A stretch of 61,523 nt of DNA from UMGS1781 sp964389545 (GTDB lineage Bacteria; Bacillota; Clostridia; TANB77; CAG-508): the NCBI GenBank assembly GCA_964389545.1, contig CAYMDN010000004.1, positions 1 through 61,523 on the forward strand, written 5' to 3'. Both the position numbers and the translations under genes were made by a program. The notes under the pieces were generated by a model. That model saw only the letters and a program-made list of their open reading frames with translations. It was not told where the DNA came from and did not search any database. Of this stretch, positions 53,300-61,523 are shown in pieces. Each line of letters starts with the position of its first letter. Within the stretch, counting starts at the first letter, position 1.

Positions 53300-54280
53300 T
53301 TAATTATTCTTTATGATATAATCTTTATATTGTTCTTGATTAAACTCAACGTCTTCATCTGTTACACTGTTTTCATTATAAAAAAAGATTGTTTCTTTAA
53401 ATTCATTTGATTCATTGCTTATAATTCTAATTGGTCTATAATTTTCCTTGTCATACCATCTTTCTTGATAATGACTTTCATTTTCTTTTATAATATAGCA
53501 CTCTATGCCTAAGAAATTATCTTCCTGTATATTGTTATCTGAAAAATTCATTGCAAAATTTGCTTTCCAATCCTTATCATCTGCACTTATTATTTCTACA
53601 AGAGCATATGAATAAACAAGATGTTTGATATAGTGCGATTCTTCATATGAGATAGTTATATTTTCTATTTTTTTATTTCTTGGAAATATTCTAACTTTAT
53701 CATCTGAATTAGTACTTCCATATTCTATTTTATCTATAATTACTCCATCTGAACCATTTAATGCTTCTTCAATATTTAAATTATCATTTGATATAAGTTT
53801 ATCTACTATTTTATATTTTCCATCTTTATAGTAATATTCTTGAATTGACTTTACTATCATCTCACCAGTTTCTTTATTTTCATATCCCCAAATTTTATAT
53901 ATGCTGTAATTATTCGAATTTTCTAGTTCTTGTCTGCTATTTACTACATTTTTTGCAATAATATTGTATGTATTATAATTCATAGCAAATTTTAAACCCA
54001 CTAAAAGAGCTATTACAATAATTGCAACCAATATAATTACAACTCTTTTTATAACTTTCATTTTCTTTTTATATTTTTTTAAATGGTCTACTTCAATTTC
54101 TTCTTCTTTTTCTTTTTTATTATTGCTATCAGTTGTATTATTTTGCATTAATTCCAATATTTTCTTACATTCATCACATCCATTTATGTGATTTTCAATA
54201 TATTCTGCTGTGTCTTTGCTTACCAAGTTTTCAATGTAATTTGGCAACAAATCTTGAATAATATTACATTCCTGCTTCAT
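53300..54280 (-). CDS. Anti-sigma factor, zinc-finger type, copy 2
   Basis: 326 residues. MKQECNIIQDLLPNYIENLV and HINGCDECKKILELM form the zinc-finger head; one membrane span VVIILVAIIVIALLVGL; then a sensor domain ending VTDEDVEFNQEQYKDYIIKNN, which matches the ending of copy 1 (VTDEDVTFNQSQYERYTITNK). Overlaps its sigma gene by 17 bases. Confidence 0.88.
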   Translation of the reverse strand: MKQECNIIQDLLPNYIENLVSKDTAEYIENHINGCDECKKILELMQNNTTDSNNKKEKEEEIEVDHLKKYKKKMKVIKRVVIILVAIIVIALLVGLKFAMNYNTYNIIAKNVVNSRQELENSNNYSIYKIWGYENKETGEMIVKSIQEYYYKDGKYKIVDKLISNDNLNIEEALNGSDGVIIDKIEYGSTNSDDKVRIFPRNKKIENITISYEESHYIKHLVYSYALVEIISADDKDWKANFAMNFSDNNIQEDNFLGIECYIIKENESHYQERWYDKENYRPIRIISNESNEFKETIFFYNENSVTDEDVEFNQEQYKDYIIKNN

Positions 54281-54758
54281 CTTTTAACAATTCCTCCTTT
54301 AATTTTAGTTTTCCTCTATAAAAAGTTACTCTCGCCCATTGCTCAGTCTTTCCCATTATTTCTGCAATTTCCCTGAATGAAAGTTCTCCTTTTAATCTTA
54401 GATTAAAAAGCGCTCTCTCTTCTTCATCTAATTTATATATCGCTCTATATAAATCTATAGTCTCACTTTTAATTTGCAATTCTTCTCTCAATTCTTCTTC
54501 AAATTCCAAATTATCAATATTTTCATTTAAGGATATAATTTTTTTCTTATTATTTTTTCTTAGATAATCTTTCCATTTATTTTTTGCTATTTGATATAAC
54601 CATACAATTATTGTACTATCTCCTTTGAATTTATCAATTCCTTTAATTGCCGAATAGAAAGTTTCCTGCATTAATTCCTCAGATAGTTCAATATCATTGG
54701 TTAAACCATACAGATAATGATATATAAGTAGTGAATACTTCTTGTATATTTCTTCCAC
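54264..54758 (-). CDS. ECF-type RNA polymerase sigma factor, copy 2
   Basis: 164 residues. ELSEELMQETFYSAIKGIDKF in region 2 and LDEEERALFNLRLKGELSFREIAEIMGKTEQWARVTFYRGKLKLKEE in region 4. High identity with copy 1 in region 4 suggests overlapping promoters. The four genes are a tandem duplication of one sigma/anti-sigma pair. Confidence 0.92.
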   Translation of the reverse strand: MEEIYKKYSLLIYHYLYGLTNDIELSEELMQETFYSAIKGIDKFKGDSTIIVWLYQIAKNKWKDYLRKNNKKKIISLNENIDNLEFEEELREELQIKSETIDLYRAIYKLDEEERALFNLRLKGELSFREIAEIMGKTEQWARVTFYRGKLKLKEELLKDEAGM

Positions 54759-54871
54759 TTTCTTTCTCCCTTCTATATAGTAAGACGTTGTTGCAATTAA
54801 TTTTGTTACAAAAAATAAATTATTTATAAATTATTGTAATCTTTTATATAAATTTATAAAATTTTAGTCAA

Positions 54872-54902
54872 AAAAAAGTAACGTTTTTTACGTTACTTTT
54901 TT
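54872..54902 (-). terminator. Terminator after mltG
   Basis: AAAAGTAACGT and ACGTTACTTTT form a perfect stem with A/T runs on both sides. Confidence 0.8.
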
Positions 54903-54907
54903 ATTTT

Positions 54908-55975
54908 TTAAAATTCATGCCACATATCGTTTGCTTGTAGTTCTTCTATTATGGCTTCATGTTCTGCGTATGTTGTTGTGAAGTATATTTTTAAGTTTTT
55001 GTCTGATACGAAGAATAAATAGTCTGTGTCATCTGGTCTTATTACTGATTCTATACTTGTTCTTGATGGTGAGCATACTGGTCCTATTGGTAGTTTTCCT
55101 TCCATGTTTGGTCCACGTGTATTGTATGGGCTGTATGTGTCTAGCTCGCTTTGTAGTATTGCTCTTTCATGAATTGGTACTCCTATTGCATAATATGCTG
55201 ATACGTCACTTCCTAATGCTTCTCCTCTATCTAATCTGTTATAAAATACACTTGCTACTCCTTTTCTATCTGCTTGACTTGCACATTCTAGTTCAACTAT
55301 TGATGCTAATGATAGTAGTTCATGTACTGAGTACTCGCTTTTTTCTATTTCATCTTTATATGAATTTAAAACAATTTCCATTTGGTCTAACATTTTTTCG
55401 AATATTTCTTCTACTGTTGCATCTCTATCTGCTAAAGCATATGTATCTGGGAATAGGTATCCTTCTAATGGGTAACGGATGTTTTCATCTTTTATTGTAT
55501 CTGTAAGGAACCAATATTTTTCTATCATTTTGTCTATATATTCTTCATTTTCTAATAGGTCATATACATCTTGTTCTTTGTTGTTTGTTCTTTCGTTTAT
55601 AGTTTTTGCAAGCCATACTATATCTTTTCCTTCTATAAATGTAATTGATATTTCATTTGGGTCAAACATGATTCCTGTTTTTAGCATTTCTGTAATATTT
55701 TCTAAATTCATGTTTTCTTTTAAATAATATGTTCCTGCTTGAAAGTCTGTTATTTTGTTTAATTTAACATATATTTTGAATGCTAATTCATTTTTTATTA
55801 AATTATTTTCTTTTAAAATTTTTGCTATTTGTGTTGTTGATGTCCCAAGTGGTACTACTATTTCTTTTTCCGTATTGTCTTCGCTAACTGCTCCTATTAG
55901 GCTATTGTACGCTAATATTCCTCCTATACATATTATAATTATTAATGCTATTAAAGCTAGAACTATCTTTTTCAA
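54908..55975 (-). CDS. mltG: Endolytic transglycosylase MltG
   Basis: 355 residues. N-terminal membrane anchor (IVLALIALIIIICIGGILAY), LysM-like part, then the YceG domain: ISITFIEGKDIVWLAKTINE, YPLEGYLFPDTYALADRD, ELLSLASIVELECASQADRKGVASVFYNRL with the catalytic Glu in LASIVELEC, and YSPYNTRGPNMEGKLPIGPVCSP. Cleaves nascent peptidoglycan strands at the membrane and limits chain length. Upstream neighbour also an envelope protein. Confidence 0.95.
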   Translation of the reverse strand: MKKIVLALIALIIIICIGGILAYNSLIGAVSEDNTEKEIVVPLGTSTTQIAKILKENNLIKNELAFKIYVKLNKITDFQAGTYYLKENMNLENITEMLKTGIMFDPNEISITFIEGKDIVWLAKTINERTNNKEQDVYDLLENEEYIDKMIEKYWFLTDTIKDENIRYPLEGYLFPDTYALADRDATVEEIFEKMLDQMEIVLNSYKDEIEKSEYSVHELLSLASIVELECASQADRKGVASVFYNRLDRGEALGSDVSAYYAIGVPIHERAILQSELDTYSPYNTRGPNMEGKLPIGPVCSPSRTSIESVIRPDDTDYLFFVSDKNLKIYFTTTYAEHEAIIEELQANDMWHEF

Positions 55976-55987
55976 TTATTTTTCCCC

Positions 55988-57112
55988 CTATTTTGATATT
56001 ATATAATCCACTATTGTTTTGTATGTGTTTTCGTCTATTCCTTCATTTTGTACTATGCTTGCATATACTCCTATTGCTCGTAATCGTGGTGTTAATTCTA
56101 TAATTAATCTATCTAATCCTGGTGTATTGCCATTCATATTAATTATTATTCCGTTTATTTTTGCTGTTTTTGCTAAATTTATTATATTGTTTATTAACTT
56201 GTCTCTATTTGCATAGTCTGCAAAGTCTGTTCCATTGTTTGAGATTGTTGCCCAAATTCTTTCGTTGTTTGTTCTTATTGTTGGCAATGTTTCTTTTAAA
56301 AGCAGTCCACTGCTGTTAATTTCTAATAAATCTTTTACTGTAATTTCTTTTCCGTCTGCTTGTTGTTTTTCTGTTTTTTGTATGTTTATGCTTATCTTTT
56401 TTGCTTCTTGTTGTTGATTTGAGTCTGTTCTTACTATCATTTCATTTGTTAGTGTGTTTGCTTTAACATATCCTATTTTTCCGCTTTCTGTTCTTATTTG
56501 TCTCCAACCTTTACTTGTTGTATAGAAAGCGTATACTTTTTCTCCTGTTTTTACATCCATTACATTTTTTGAAAGTCTTGGTCTGTATTTCATTGTTGTA
56601 TCTTCGCTTAATTCTGCTGTTATTAATCCTTTGTCTAAGTCGTCTATTACTACCACATCAGTATCTTTTATATAGTCTACTTTTATATTGTAGACTTCTT
56701 CGAACTCTGATACTGGTATATACATTATTCCTTCTAAATAGACTATTGGTCCTTTAGTTTCTGATGATACACCGTTTTTGTGTATTACTGTTTCTCCTAT
56801 TTTCATGCTTGTTGCTACTTTGTATGATGTTGTGATTATTGTGTCTGTTTTTTCATCATGATATATTGTGTTATCTATTAGGTTACTTATATCGTCTTTT
56901 GATAGGTATATAACTCCATCTTCGTTTATATATACTATGTGTTTTAATTGCTCTGTTACATTTGTATCTGCAATGACTAGATTTGTTATGTTTGCGTATT
57001 TATCTCTTTTAAATCCTGGTGCTGTACTTACAATGAACTCTGCAACTGTTACAGCTATTACCCCGATTAAAATATTTCTTAAAAACTTAAAATTTATTTT
57101 TTCTTTAAGCAT
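55988..57112 (-). CDS. Exported SH3/glycosyl-hydrolase-18-like envelope protein
   Basis: 374 residues. Signal anchor LRNILIGVIAVTVAEFIVST, then a domain like the copper amine oxidase N-terminal fold (IVYLEGIMYIPVSEFEEVYNI), an SH3-like segment KVYAFYTTSKGWRQIRTESGKIGYVKANTL, and a short TIM-barrel-like part WATISNNGTDFADY..LINNIINLAKTAKINGIIINM. This is the beginning of a GH18/YaaH-like fold, but with only about 90 residues it is truncated compared with the family and lacks a clear DxxDxDxE motif. May be a binding rather than hydrolytic protein. Confidence 0.6.
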   Translation of the reverse strand: MLKEKINFKFLRNILIGVIAVTVAEFIVSTAPGFKRDKYANITNLVIADTNVTEQLKHIVYINEDGVIYLSKDDISNLIDNTIYHDEKTDTIITTSYKVATSMKIGETVIHKNGVSSETKGPIVYLEGIMYIPVSEFEEVYNIKVDYIKDTDVVVIDDLDKGLITAELSEDTTMKYRPRLSKNVMDVKTGEKVYAFYTTSKGWRQIRTESGKIGYVKANTLTNEMIVRTDSNQQQEAKKISINIQKTEKQQADGKEITVKDLLEINSSGLLLKETLPTIRTNNERIWATISNNGTDFADYANRDKLINNIINLAKTAKINGIIINMNGNTPGLDRLIIELTPRLRAIGVYASIVQNEGIDENTYKTIVDYIISK

Positions 57113-57197
57113 TTTATTCTCCTTTTTGATATGCCTATTAGTATATCAAAAAACTTTGTATAATAACAGAGTTTTTTGAAAAAAAGGTAAAGTTTTC

Positions 57198-57227
57198 TTG
57201 AGTTTTGTCTTGATACTGTTGTATAAT
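57198..57227 (+). promoter_or_regulatory. Sigma-A promoter of the EEP gene
   Basis: TTGAGT, 18 bases, TATAAT, 20 bases before the likely start. Confidence 0.65.
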
Positions 57228-57246
57228 AGTAATGGTAGGTGGTTTT

Positions 57247-57981
57247 ATGTTATTAAAGGCAATGACATTTAATATGTGTCATGGTGAAGGATTAGATGGA
57301 AGGATTGATGTTCGTAGGCAAGCAACTTTTTTAAAAAAGTACAAACCTGATATTATTTTTCTCCAGGAAATAGACATGTATACTCGTAGATCTTATAACA
57401 AAAGCCAAATCTATACTTTTAGTAAATATGCTGAATTACCTTATCGTTCTATGGGAACAAATATTAAATATAAAAATGGTTATTATGGTGACGGAATTTT
57501 ATCAAGATTTCCTATAGAATTTTCTTGTAATTATTTATCTCCAACTACATCTCCAAATCATGAGCAAAGAGGTTTTTTATGTAATAAGATGGTTTTTGGT
57601 TCAGTTAAAATTAATTTATTTTCTCTCCATCTTTCGTTATTTGAAGAAGAAAGAATTTTATCTGCTCAAAGACTTTTAAGAATTACTTCTCATTTAAGTA
57701 AAAATGAAAGAATTATTATTGCTGGAGATTTTAATGTTGGTATTAGTAAAATTGGTGATCATCAATATGTTTATGAAAATAGGGAAACTTATGAAGAGTA
57801 TGAAATATTGAAAAGAAAATTTCATAAAATGGAAAATGATTCTCCAACTTGGTTTTCTGAAACTGGTACAGGTTGTATAGATACTTGTTTTTATTCAAAT
57901 AATTTAACTCTTAAAAAGTTTGAAACAATTCCAACTGACATTTCGGATCATTACCCAATTTACATGGAATTTGATGTATAA
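57247..57981 (+). CDS. Endonuclease/exonuclease/phosphatase-family protein
   Basis: 244 residues from ATG 57247 (GGTAGGTGG upstream). MTFNMCHGEGLDGR and DIIFLQEIDMYTRRS give the metal-binding Asn/Glu, LSLHLSLFEEER the His, IIAGDFNVGISK the Asp/Asn, and DISDHYPIYMEF the final Asp-His pair. All core EEP residues are present. Hydrolyses phosphoesters; substrate (nucleic acid, phosphoinositide or lipid) not decidable. Divergent from the envelope gene. Confidence 0.88.
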   Translation: MLLKAMTFNMCHGEGLDGRIDVRRQATFLKKYKPDIIFLQEIDMYTRRSYNKSQIYTFSKYAELPYRSMGTNIKYKNGYYGDGILSRFPIEFSCNYLSPTTSPNHEQRGFLCNKMVFGSVKINLFSLHLSLFEEERILSAQRLLRITSHLSKNERIIIAGDFNVGISKIGDHQYVYENRETYEEYEILKRKFHKMENDSPTWFSETGTGCIDTCFYSNNLTLKKFETIPTDISDHYPIYMEFDV

Positions 57982-58008
57982 AAAAAGAACCCTTATGGGT
58001 TCTTTTCT
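57979..58008. terminator. Bidirectional terminator between EEP gene and smc
   Basis: AAAAGAACCC and GGGTTCTTTT with a TTAT loop between convergent genes. Confidence 0.85.
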
Positions 58009-58012
58009 GTTT

Positions 58013-61000
58013 TTATTTTAATTTCATTGATAATAGTTTACTGATTCCCTTTTCTTCCATTGTTATTCCGTAAACCGTGTCTGCTGCTTCCATTGTTCCT
58101 TTTCTGTGTGTTATTACTAAAAATTGTGTTTGATGTGTATATTTTTTTAGATAATCTGCAAATCTGTATACATTTACCTCGTCTAGTGCCGCTTCTATCT
58201 CATCTAGTACACAAAATGGTGCTGGGTTTATTCTTAGTATTGCAAATAATAGTGCTATAGCTGTAAATGCTTTTTCTCCTCCTGATAGTAAGCTCATGTT
58301 TTGCAGTTTTTTTCCTGGTGGTTGTACTTCTATATCTATTCCTGATTCTAGTATGTTGGCTTCATCTGTTAAAATAAGTTCTGCTTTTCCTCCTCCAAAT
58401 AGTTCTTTAAATACTTCTTCAAAGTTTTTGTTTATTATTTTGAATTGGTTTGCGAATTGATCTTGCATTATTTGAGTCATTTCGGTAATTACGTCTCTTA
58501 GTTTGCTTGATGAGTTTTCTAGGTCTAATCGCTGTTCACACATAAAGTCGTATCTTTCTCTCGTTTTCTTATATTCTTCTATTGAGTTTATATTTATGTC
58601 TCCTAATTCTTTTATTCCTTCTCTTAATTGCTTTACTCTTTTTGTTGTTTCTGCTAAGTCTGATGGTTTTTTATAGTCTCCTACGTTGTTTGGAGTCATC
58701 TCATAATCTTCCCACATTTTGTTTACTATTTGTTCTAGCTCTAGTTCATTTTTTGATTTTCTAAATTCTAGTTTTGATATTTCGTTTTTTAAGTCTTCTA
58801 TTATATTGTACTTTTCATCTATATCTTTATCATTTTTTGCAATTTTTTCGTTTTTAGTTGTTCTTTCTGATTTTAGTTTTTCTATTATTTCTGAACTATT
58901 TGTTACTGCTAGTTTTATTCTTTCAATTTCTGCTTTTGATTGTACAATGGTTCCTTGCAATTGTTTATTTTGTTCTACTATTTGTGCTCTCTGTGCTCTT
59001 TTCTTTTCTGCATTGTTTGAATTGTTTGTTATCTCGTTATTAATTCTATCAATAATCTCTTGCATTGAATTATTGCTTTCATCAAATGAAGTTAATGATA
59101 TTTTTAAGTTTGTTACATCAAAGTTTAAGTCGTCTATAATTTTTTGATTTTCTTTATTTTTGTTTGCAAATTCATCTATTATTTTGCTTAGATTATTTGT
59201 TTCTGTATCTAGTGTTTCAATCTCCTGGTTGTATTTTTTTATTGCTTCTTCGTTTTCTATTTTGTTTTTATCTAATTCTACTTTTTCTATTTTTAGTGAT
59301 TGTAATTTTTCTTCTAGTTTTGTAATTGATTCTTCTAGTGAAGATAGTCTTTGTTTTTCTGTTGCATATTCTATTTCTGTTTCTTGAACTTGTTGTTCAA
59401 GTGCTCCTATTTCTTCTAATAGTGCTTCTAATGGTTTTTCGTATTTTTCTTTTTCTGCTGTTTCTTGGTCTATTTGTTTTTTTAATGTTTTTACTTCTTT
59501 TTCTAGTTCGTCTATTTGTAGTTTTCTTCCTATAATATTCTTACCTTTTTGTGTTACTGAGCCTCCTGTTATTGATCCACTTGGTGTAATAATATCGCCT
59601 TTTAGTGTAACAATCTTAAATGCGTATTTATTTTGTTTTGCAAGTGCTATTGCAGTTTCTATATCTTCTACGACTACGGTTTTTCCTAATAAATTTGCTA
59701 TTATGTCTTTATATTCTTCGTTTACTTTTATAAGCGTATCTGCAATTCCTATTACACCTTGTATTCCACTTGTAATTAGTTTTTCTATGTTGTTTGGTTT
59801 TACTGAGCTTATTGGTAAGAATGATGCTCTTCCTAAATTGTTTGTTCTTAAATATTCTATAATTTTCTTTGCATCGTCTTCTGTATCTGTAACTATGTTT
59901 TGTAGTGTCGAACCTAATGCCATTTCTATAGCTACTTGATATTCTTTTGGAACTGTTATTAAATTTGCTAGAACTCCATGTACTCCATTTTTGTTTTCAT
60001 ATTCTTGAAGGATTGATTTTACTGCTTTTGAGTATCCTTCTTTTTCTTTTTCCATGTCTGCTAAGAATTTAAGTTTTGAATCTTTAACTCTTAATTCATC
60101 TGTTAGCGCATTTATTTTGTCTTCAAAAACCTTTATTTTTTCCGTACTTTCTTGTTTTTGTGTATTTGTTGTTTCTAGTCTTTCCTTTTGAATCTTTCTT
60201 TGATTTTCTTTTTCTGCAAATGTTTTGCTTATGTCTGATTTTAATAGTCTTTTTTGATCTAATTCTGATATTGTACTTGATATTTCATTTTCAAGTGTTT
60301 TTCCTCTTTTTATGAAGTTCTCGTTGTTTGTTTCTGCTATACTTATTGCTTCTCTTTTTTCGTATTTGATTTCAGCATTTTCGTCTACTTTTTTCTTTTT
60401 TTCTTCTATTTCAATTTCTTCTGCTGATAGTTGTTTTGTAAGTTCATCTAATTTAGCTTGTTTTTCTTCTAATTGTTTAGAAAATCTTTCTCTCTCATTT
60501 GAAAGGTTATCTTTTTTTGCTAGCTTTGATGTTTTGTCTTCTTCTAATGTTTTATTTCTTGCTTCTAATTCTGTTATCTCTTTTAAATAACTTTCATAGT
60601 TTAGTTTGTTGTTTATAATTTTTTCTGTTGCTATATTTATCTGTGAAGTTATTTGTTCTTGTTTTTTTCCAGTTTCAAAGCCTAAATTTTGGGTTTCTTC
60701 TATTTCTGTTGTTATTTCTTCTAATTCGTTTTTTAGGTTTTCTTTTAGGTTTTGTAATACTGATAATCTTGCATCTTCGTCATTTTTTTGCGACGCCATA
60801 ATGTTTATACTATTTGTTAGTTCTTCTATTTTTGCTTTATAGTTTTCTATATTATATACAAATAAGCCTATTTCAATAGACTTTAGTTCATCTCTTAAAT
60901 TTAAATATTTTTTTGCTTTTTCTGATTGTTCCTTTAATGGATCAATTTTGTCTTCTATTTCTGTTAATATATCATTTATTCTTAATAGGTTAAGTTTTGT

Positions 61001-61523
61001 TTGTTCTAATTTTTTTTCTGTTTCTATTTTTCTAACTCTATATTTTACTATTCCTGCTGCTTCTTCAAATATATGACGTCTGTCTTCTGATTTATTGCTT
61101 AGTATTTCGTCTATTTTTCCTTGTCCTATAATTGAGTATCCATCTCTACCAATACCTGTATCCATTAATAGTTCTAGTATGTCTTTTAGTCTGCATGGGG
61201 CTTTGTTTATGAAATATCCTGTTTCTCCGCTTCTGTATATTCTTCTGGTTATAACTACTTCTGAGTATTCTATCTGTAATTCGCCATCTGTATTATCAAT
61301 AACAATAGTGGCTTCTGCAAATCCAAGTGATTTACGGTTTTCTGTTCCAGCAAAAATAACGTCTTCAGATTTTGCACCTCTTAAAGACTTTATACTTTGC
61401 TCTCCTAAAACCCATCTAATGCTATCTGCTATGTTACTTTTACCTGATCCGTTTGGTCCAATAACAGTTGTAATACCGGGCATGAATTCTAGTACGGTTT
61501 TATCTGCAAATGATTTAAATCCT
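58013..61523 (-). CDS. smc: Chromosome segregation protein SMC (5' end beyond window)
   Basis: At least 1169 residues; the frame is open through the right edge (GFKSFADKTVLEF precedes the first internal ATG), so only about the first 15-20 codons are missing. Walker A GPNGSGKSNIADSIRW, Q-loop region GTENRKSLGFAEA, long antiparallel coiled coils, hinge around 510-660 (GVHGVLANLITVPKEYQVAIE, GDIITPSGSITGGSV), second coil, signature LLSGGEKAFTAIALLFAI and Walker B FCVLDEIEAALDEVN. Homodimer that compacts and aligns the chromosome with ScpAB. Confidence 0.97.
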   Translation of the reverse strand, partial: GFKSFADKTVLEFMPGITTVIGPNGSGKSNIADSIRWVLGEQSIKSLRGAKSEDVIFAGTENRKSLGFAEATIVIDNTDGELQIEYSEVVITRRIYRSGETGYFINKAPCRLKDILELLMDTGIGRDGYSIIGQGKIDEILSNKSEDRRHIFEEAAGIVKYRVRKIETEKKLEQTKLNLLRINDILTEIEDKIDPLKEQSEKAKKYLNLRDELKSIEIGLFVYNIENYKAKIEELTNSINIMASQKNDEDARLSVLQNLKENLKNELEEITTEIEETQNLGFETGKKQEQITSQINIATEKIINNKLNYESYLKEITELEARNKTLEEDKTSKLAKKDNLSNERERFSKQLEEKQAKLDELTKQLSAEEIEIEEKKKKVDENAEIKYEKREAISIAETNNENFIKRGKTLENEISSTISELDQKRLLKSDISKTFAEKENQRKIQKERLETTNTQKQESTEKIKVFEDKINALTDELRVKDSKLKFLADMEKEKEGYSKAVKSILQEYENKNGVHGVLANLITVPKEYQVAIEMALGSTLQNIVTDTEDDAKKIIEYLRTNNLGRASFLPISSVKPNNIEKLITSGIQGVIGIADTLIKVNEEYKDIIANLLGKTVVVEDIETAIALAKQNKYAFKIVTLKGDIITPSGSITGGSVTQKGKNIIGRKLQIDELEKEVKTLKKQIDQETAEKEKYEKPLEALLEEIGALEQQVQETEIEYATEKQRLSSLEESITKLEEKLQSLKIEKVELDKNKIENEEAIKKYNQEIETLDTETNNLSKIIDEFANKNKENQKIIDDLNFDVTNLKISLTSFDESNNSMQEIIDRINNEITNNSNNAEKKRAQRAQIVEQNKQLQGTIVQSKAEIERIKLAVTNSSEIIEKLKSERTTKNEKIAKNDKDIDEKYNIIEDLKNEISKLEFRKSKNELELEQIVNKMWEDYEMTPNNVGDYKKPSDLAETTKRVKQLREGIKELGDININSIEEYKKTRERYDFMCEQRLDLENSSSKLRDVITEMTQIMQDQFANQFKIINKNFEEVFKELFGGGKAELILTDEANILESGIDIEVQPPGKKLQNMSLLSGGEKAFTAIALLFAILRINPAPFCVLDEIEAALDEVNVYRFADYLKKYTHQTQFLVITHRKGTMEAADTVYGITMEEKGISKLLSMKLK

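Noticed and set aside
1..61523. tRNA genes, CRISPR arrays, riboswitches
   Set aside because: No GTTCGANTCC-type tRNA loops outside genes, no regular spaced repeats and no recognisable riboswitch cores were seen by eye.

Overview
The window comes from a very AT-rich, spore-forming Firmicute, most likely an uncultured Clostridia-type bacterium. Evidence is the low GC, strong AGGAGG-type ribosome sites, a cotJABC spore-coat operon, and clostridial-style SMC, MltG and ECF sigma/anti-sigma genes. No tRNA, rRNA or CRISPR array was seen.

Layout. Positions 1-16 kb hold household genes: start of an MBL-fold hydrolase, reductase, 2-hydroxyacid dehydrogenase, phosphoribosyltransferase, RNA uracil methyltransferase, AI-2E exporter, CBS protein, a protein of eight HTH-like repeats with a possible sigma-like end, pyruvate kinase, DUF1015, Mg-type P-ATPase, a Fic toxin with small partner, and an SDR. 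Positions 16-19.5 kb hold a coiled-coil protein and an isolated, much more GC-rich PemK/MazF-like gene. Positions 19.86-47.02 kb are one integrated element inside cotJC. From 47 to 61.5 kb come the rest of cotJ, duplicated DUF4085-like genes, an RHS toxin remnant, two tandem ECF sigma/anti-sigma pairs, mltG, a surface hydrolase-like protein, an EEP-family enzyme and most of smc.

Two results stand out. (1) CGG behaves as a +1 frameshift codon. Five in-frame CGG codons lie in four native genes (AI-2E exporter, Mg ATPase, SDR twice, a SipW-like signal peptidase). At every one the protein continues in the +1 frame as if the C were skipped and the next GGN read as glycine. I found no in-frame CGG in any uninterrupted native gene; the only ordinary CGG codons (three) are in the GC-rich PemK-like gene.

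(2) cotJC is split in two by a 27.2-kb skin-like element. The first 64 codons are at 47.2 kb and the rest at 19.5-19.86 kb. The ends share a GA dinucleotide, exact excision restores the canonical DIGTEELAH sequence in frame, and the rejoined circle would carry a 20-bp imperfect dyad centred on GA, as expected of attP for a large serine recombinase. That recombinase sits next to one end, behind a small ORF and a possible sigma-E-type promoter.

The element carries no phage genes. Its cargo is a surface/secretion system: three SipW-type (Ser-His) signal peptidases plus one that appears catalytically dead, at least five small secreted proteins with SipW-type leaders, a 2498-residue beta-repeat surface protein, and a cassette of a membrane-anchored McrB-like AAA ATPase, a DUF2357 (McrC N-terminal-like) protein without nuclease, and an unknown partner. 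I infer an exported fibre or matrix system that also acts as the intervening DNA of a sporulation gene.
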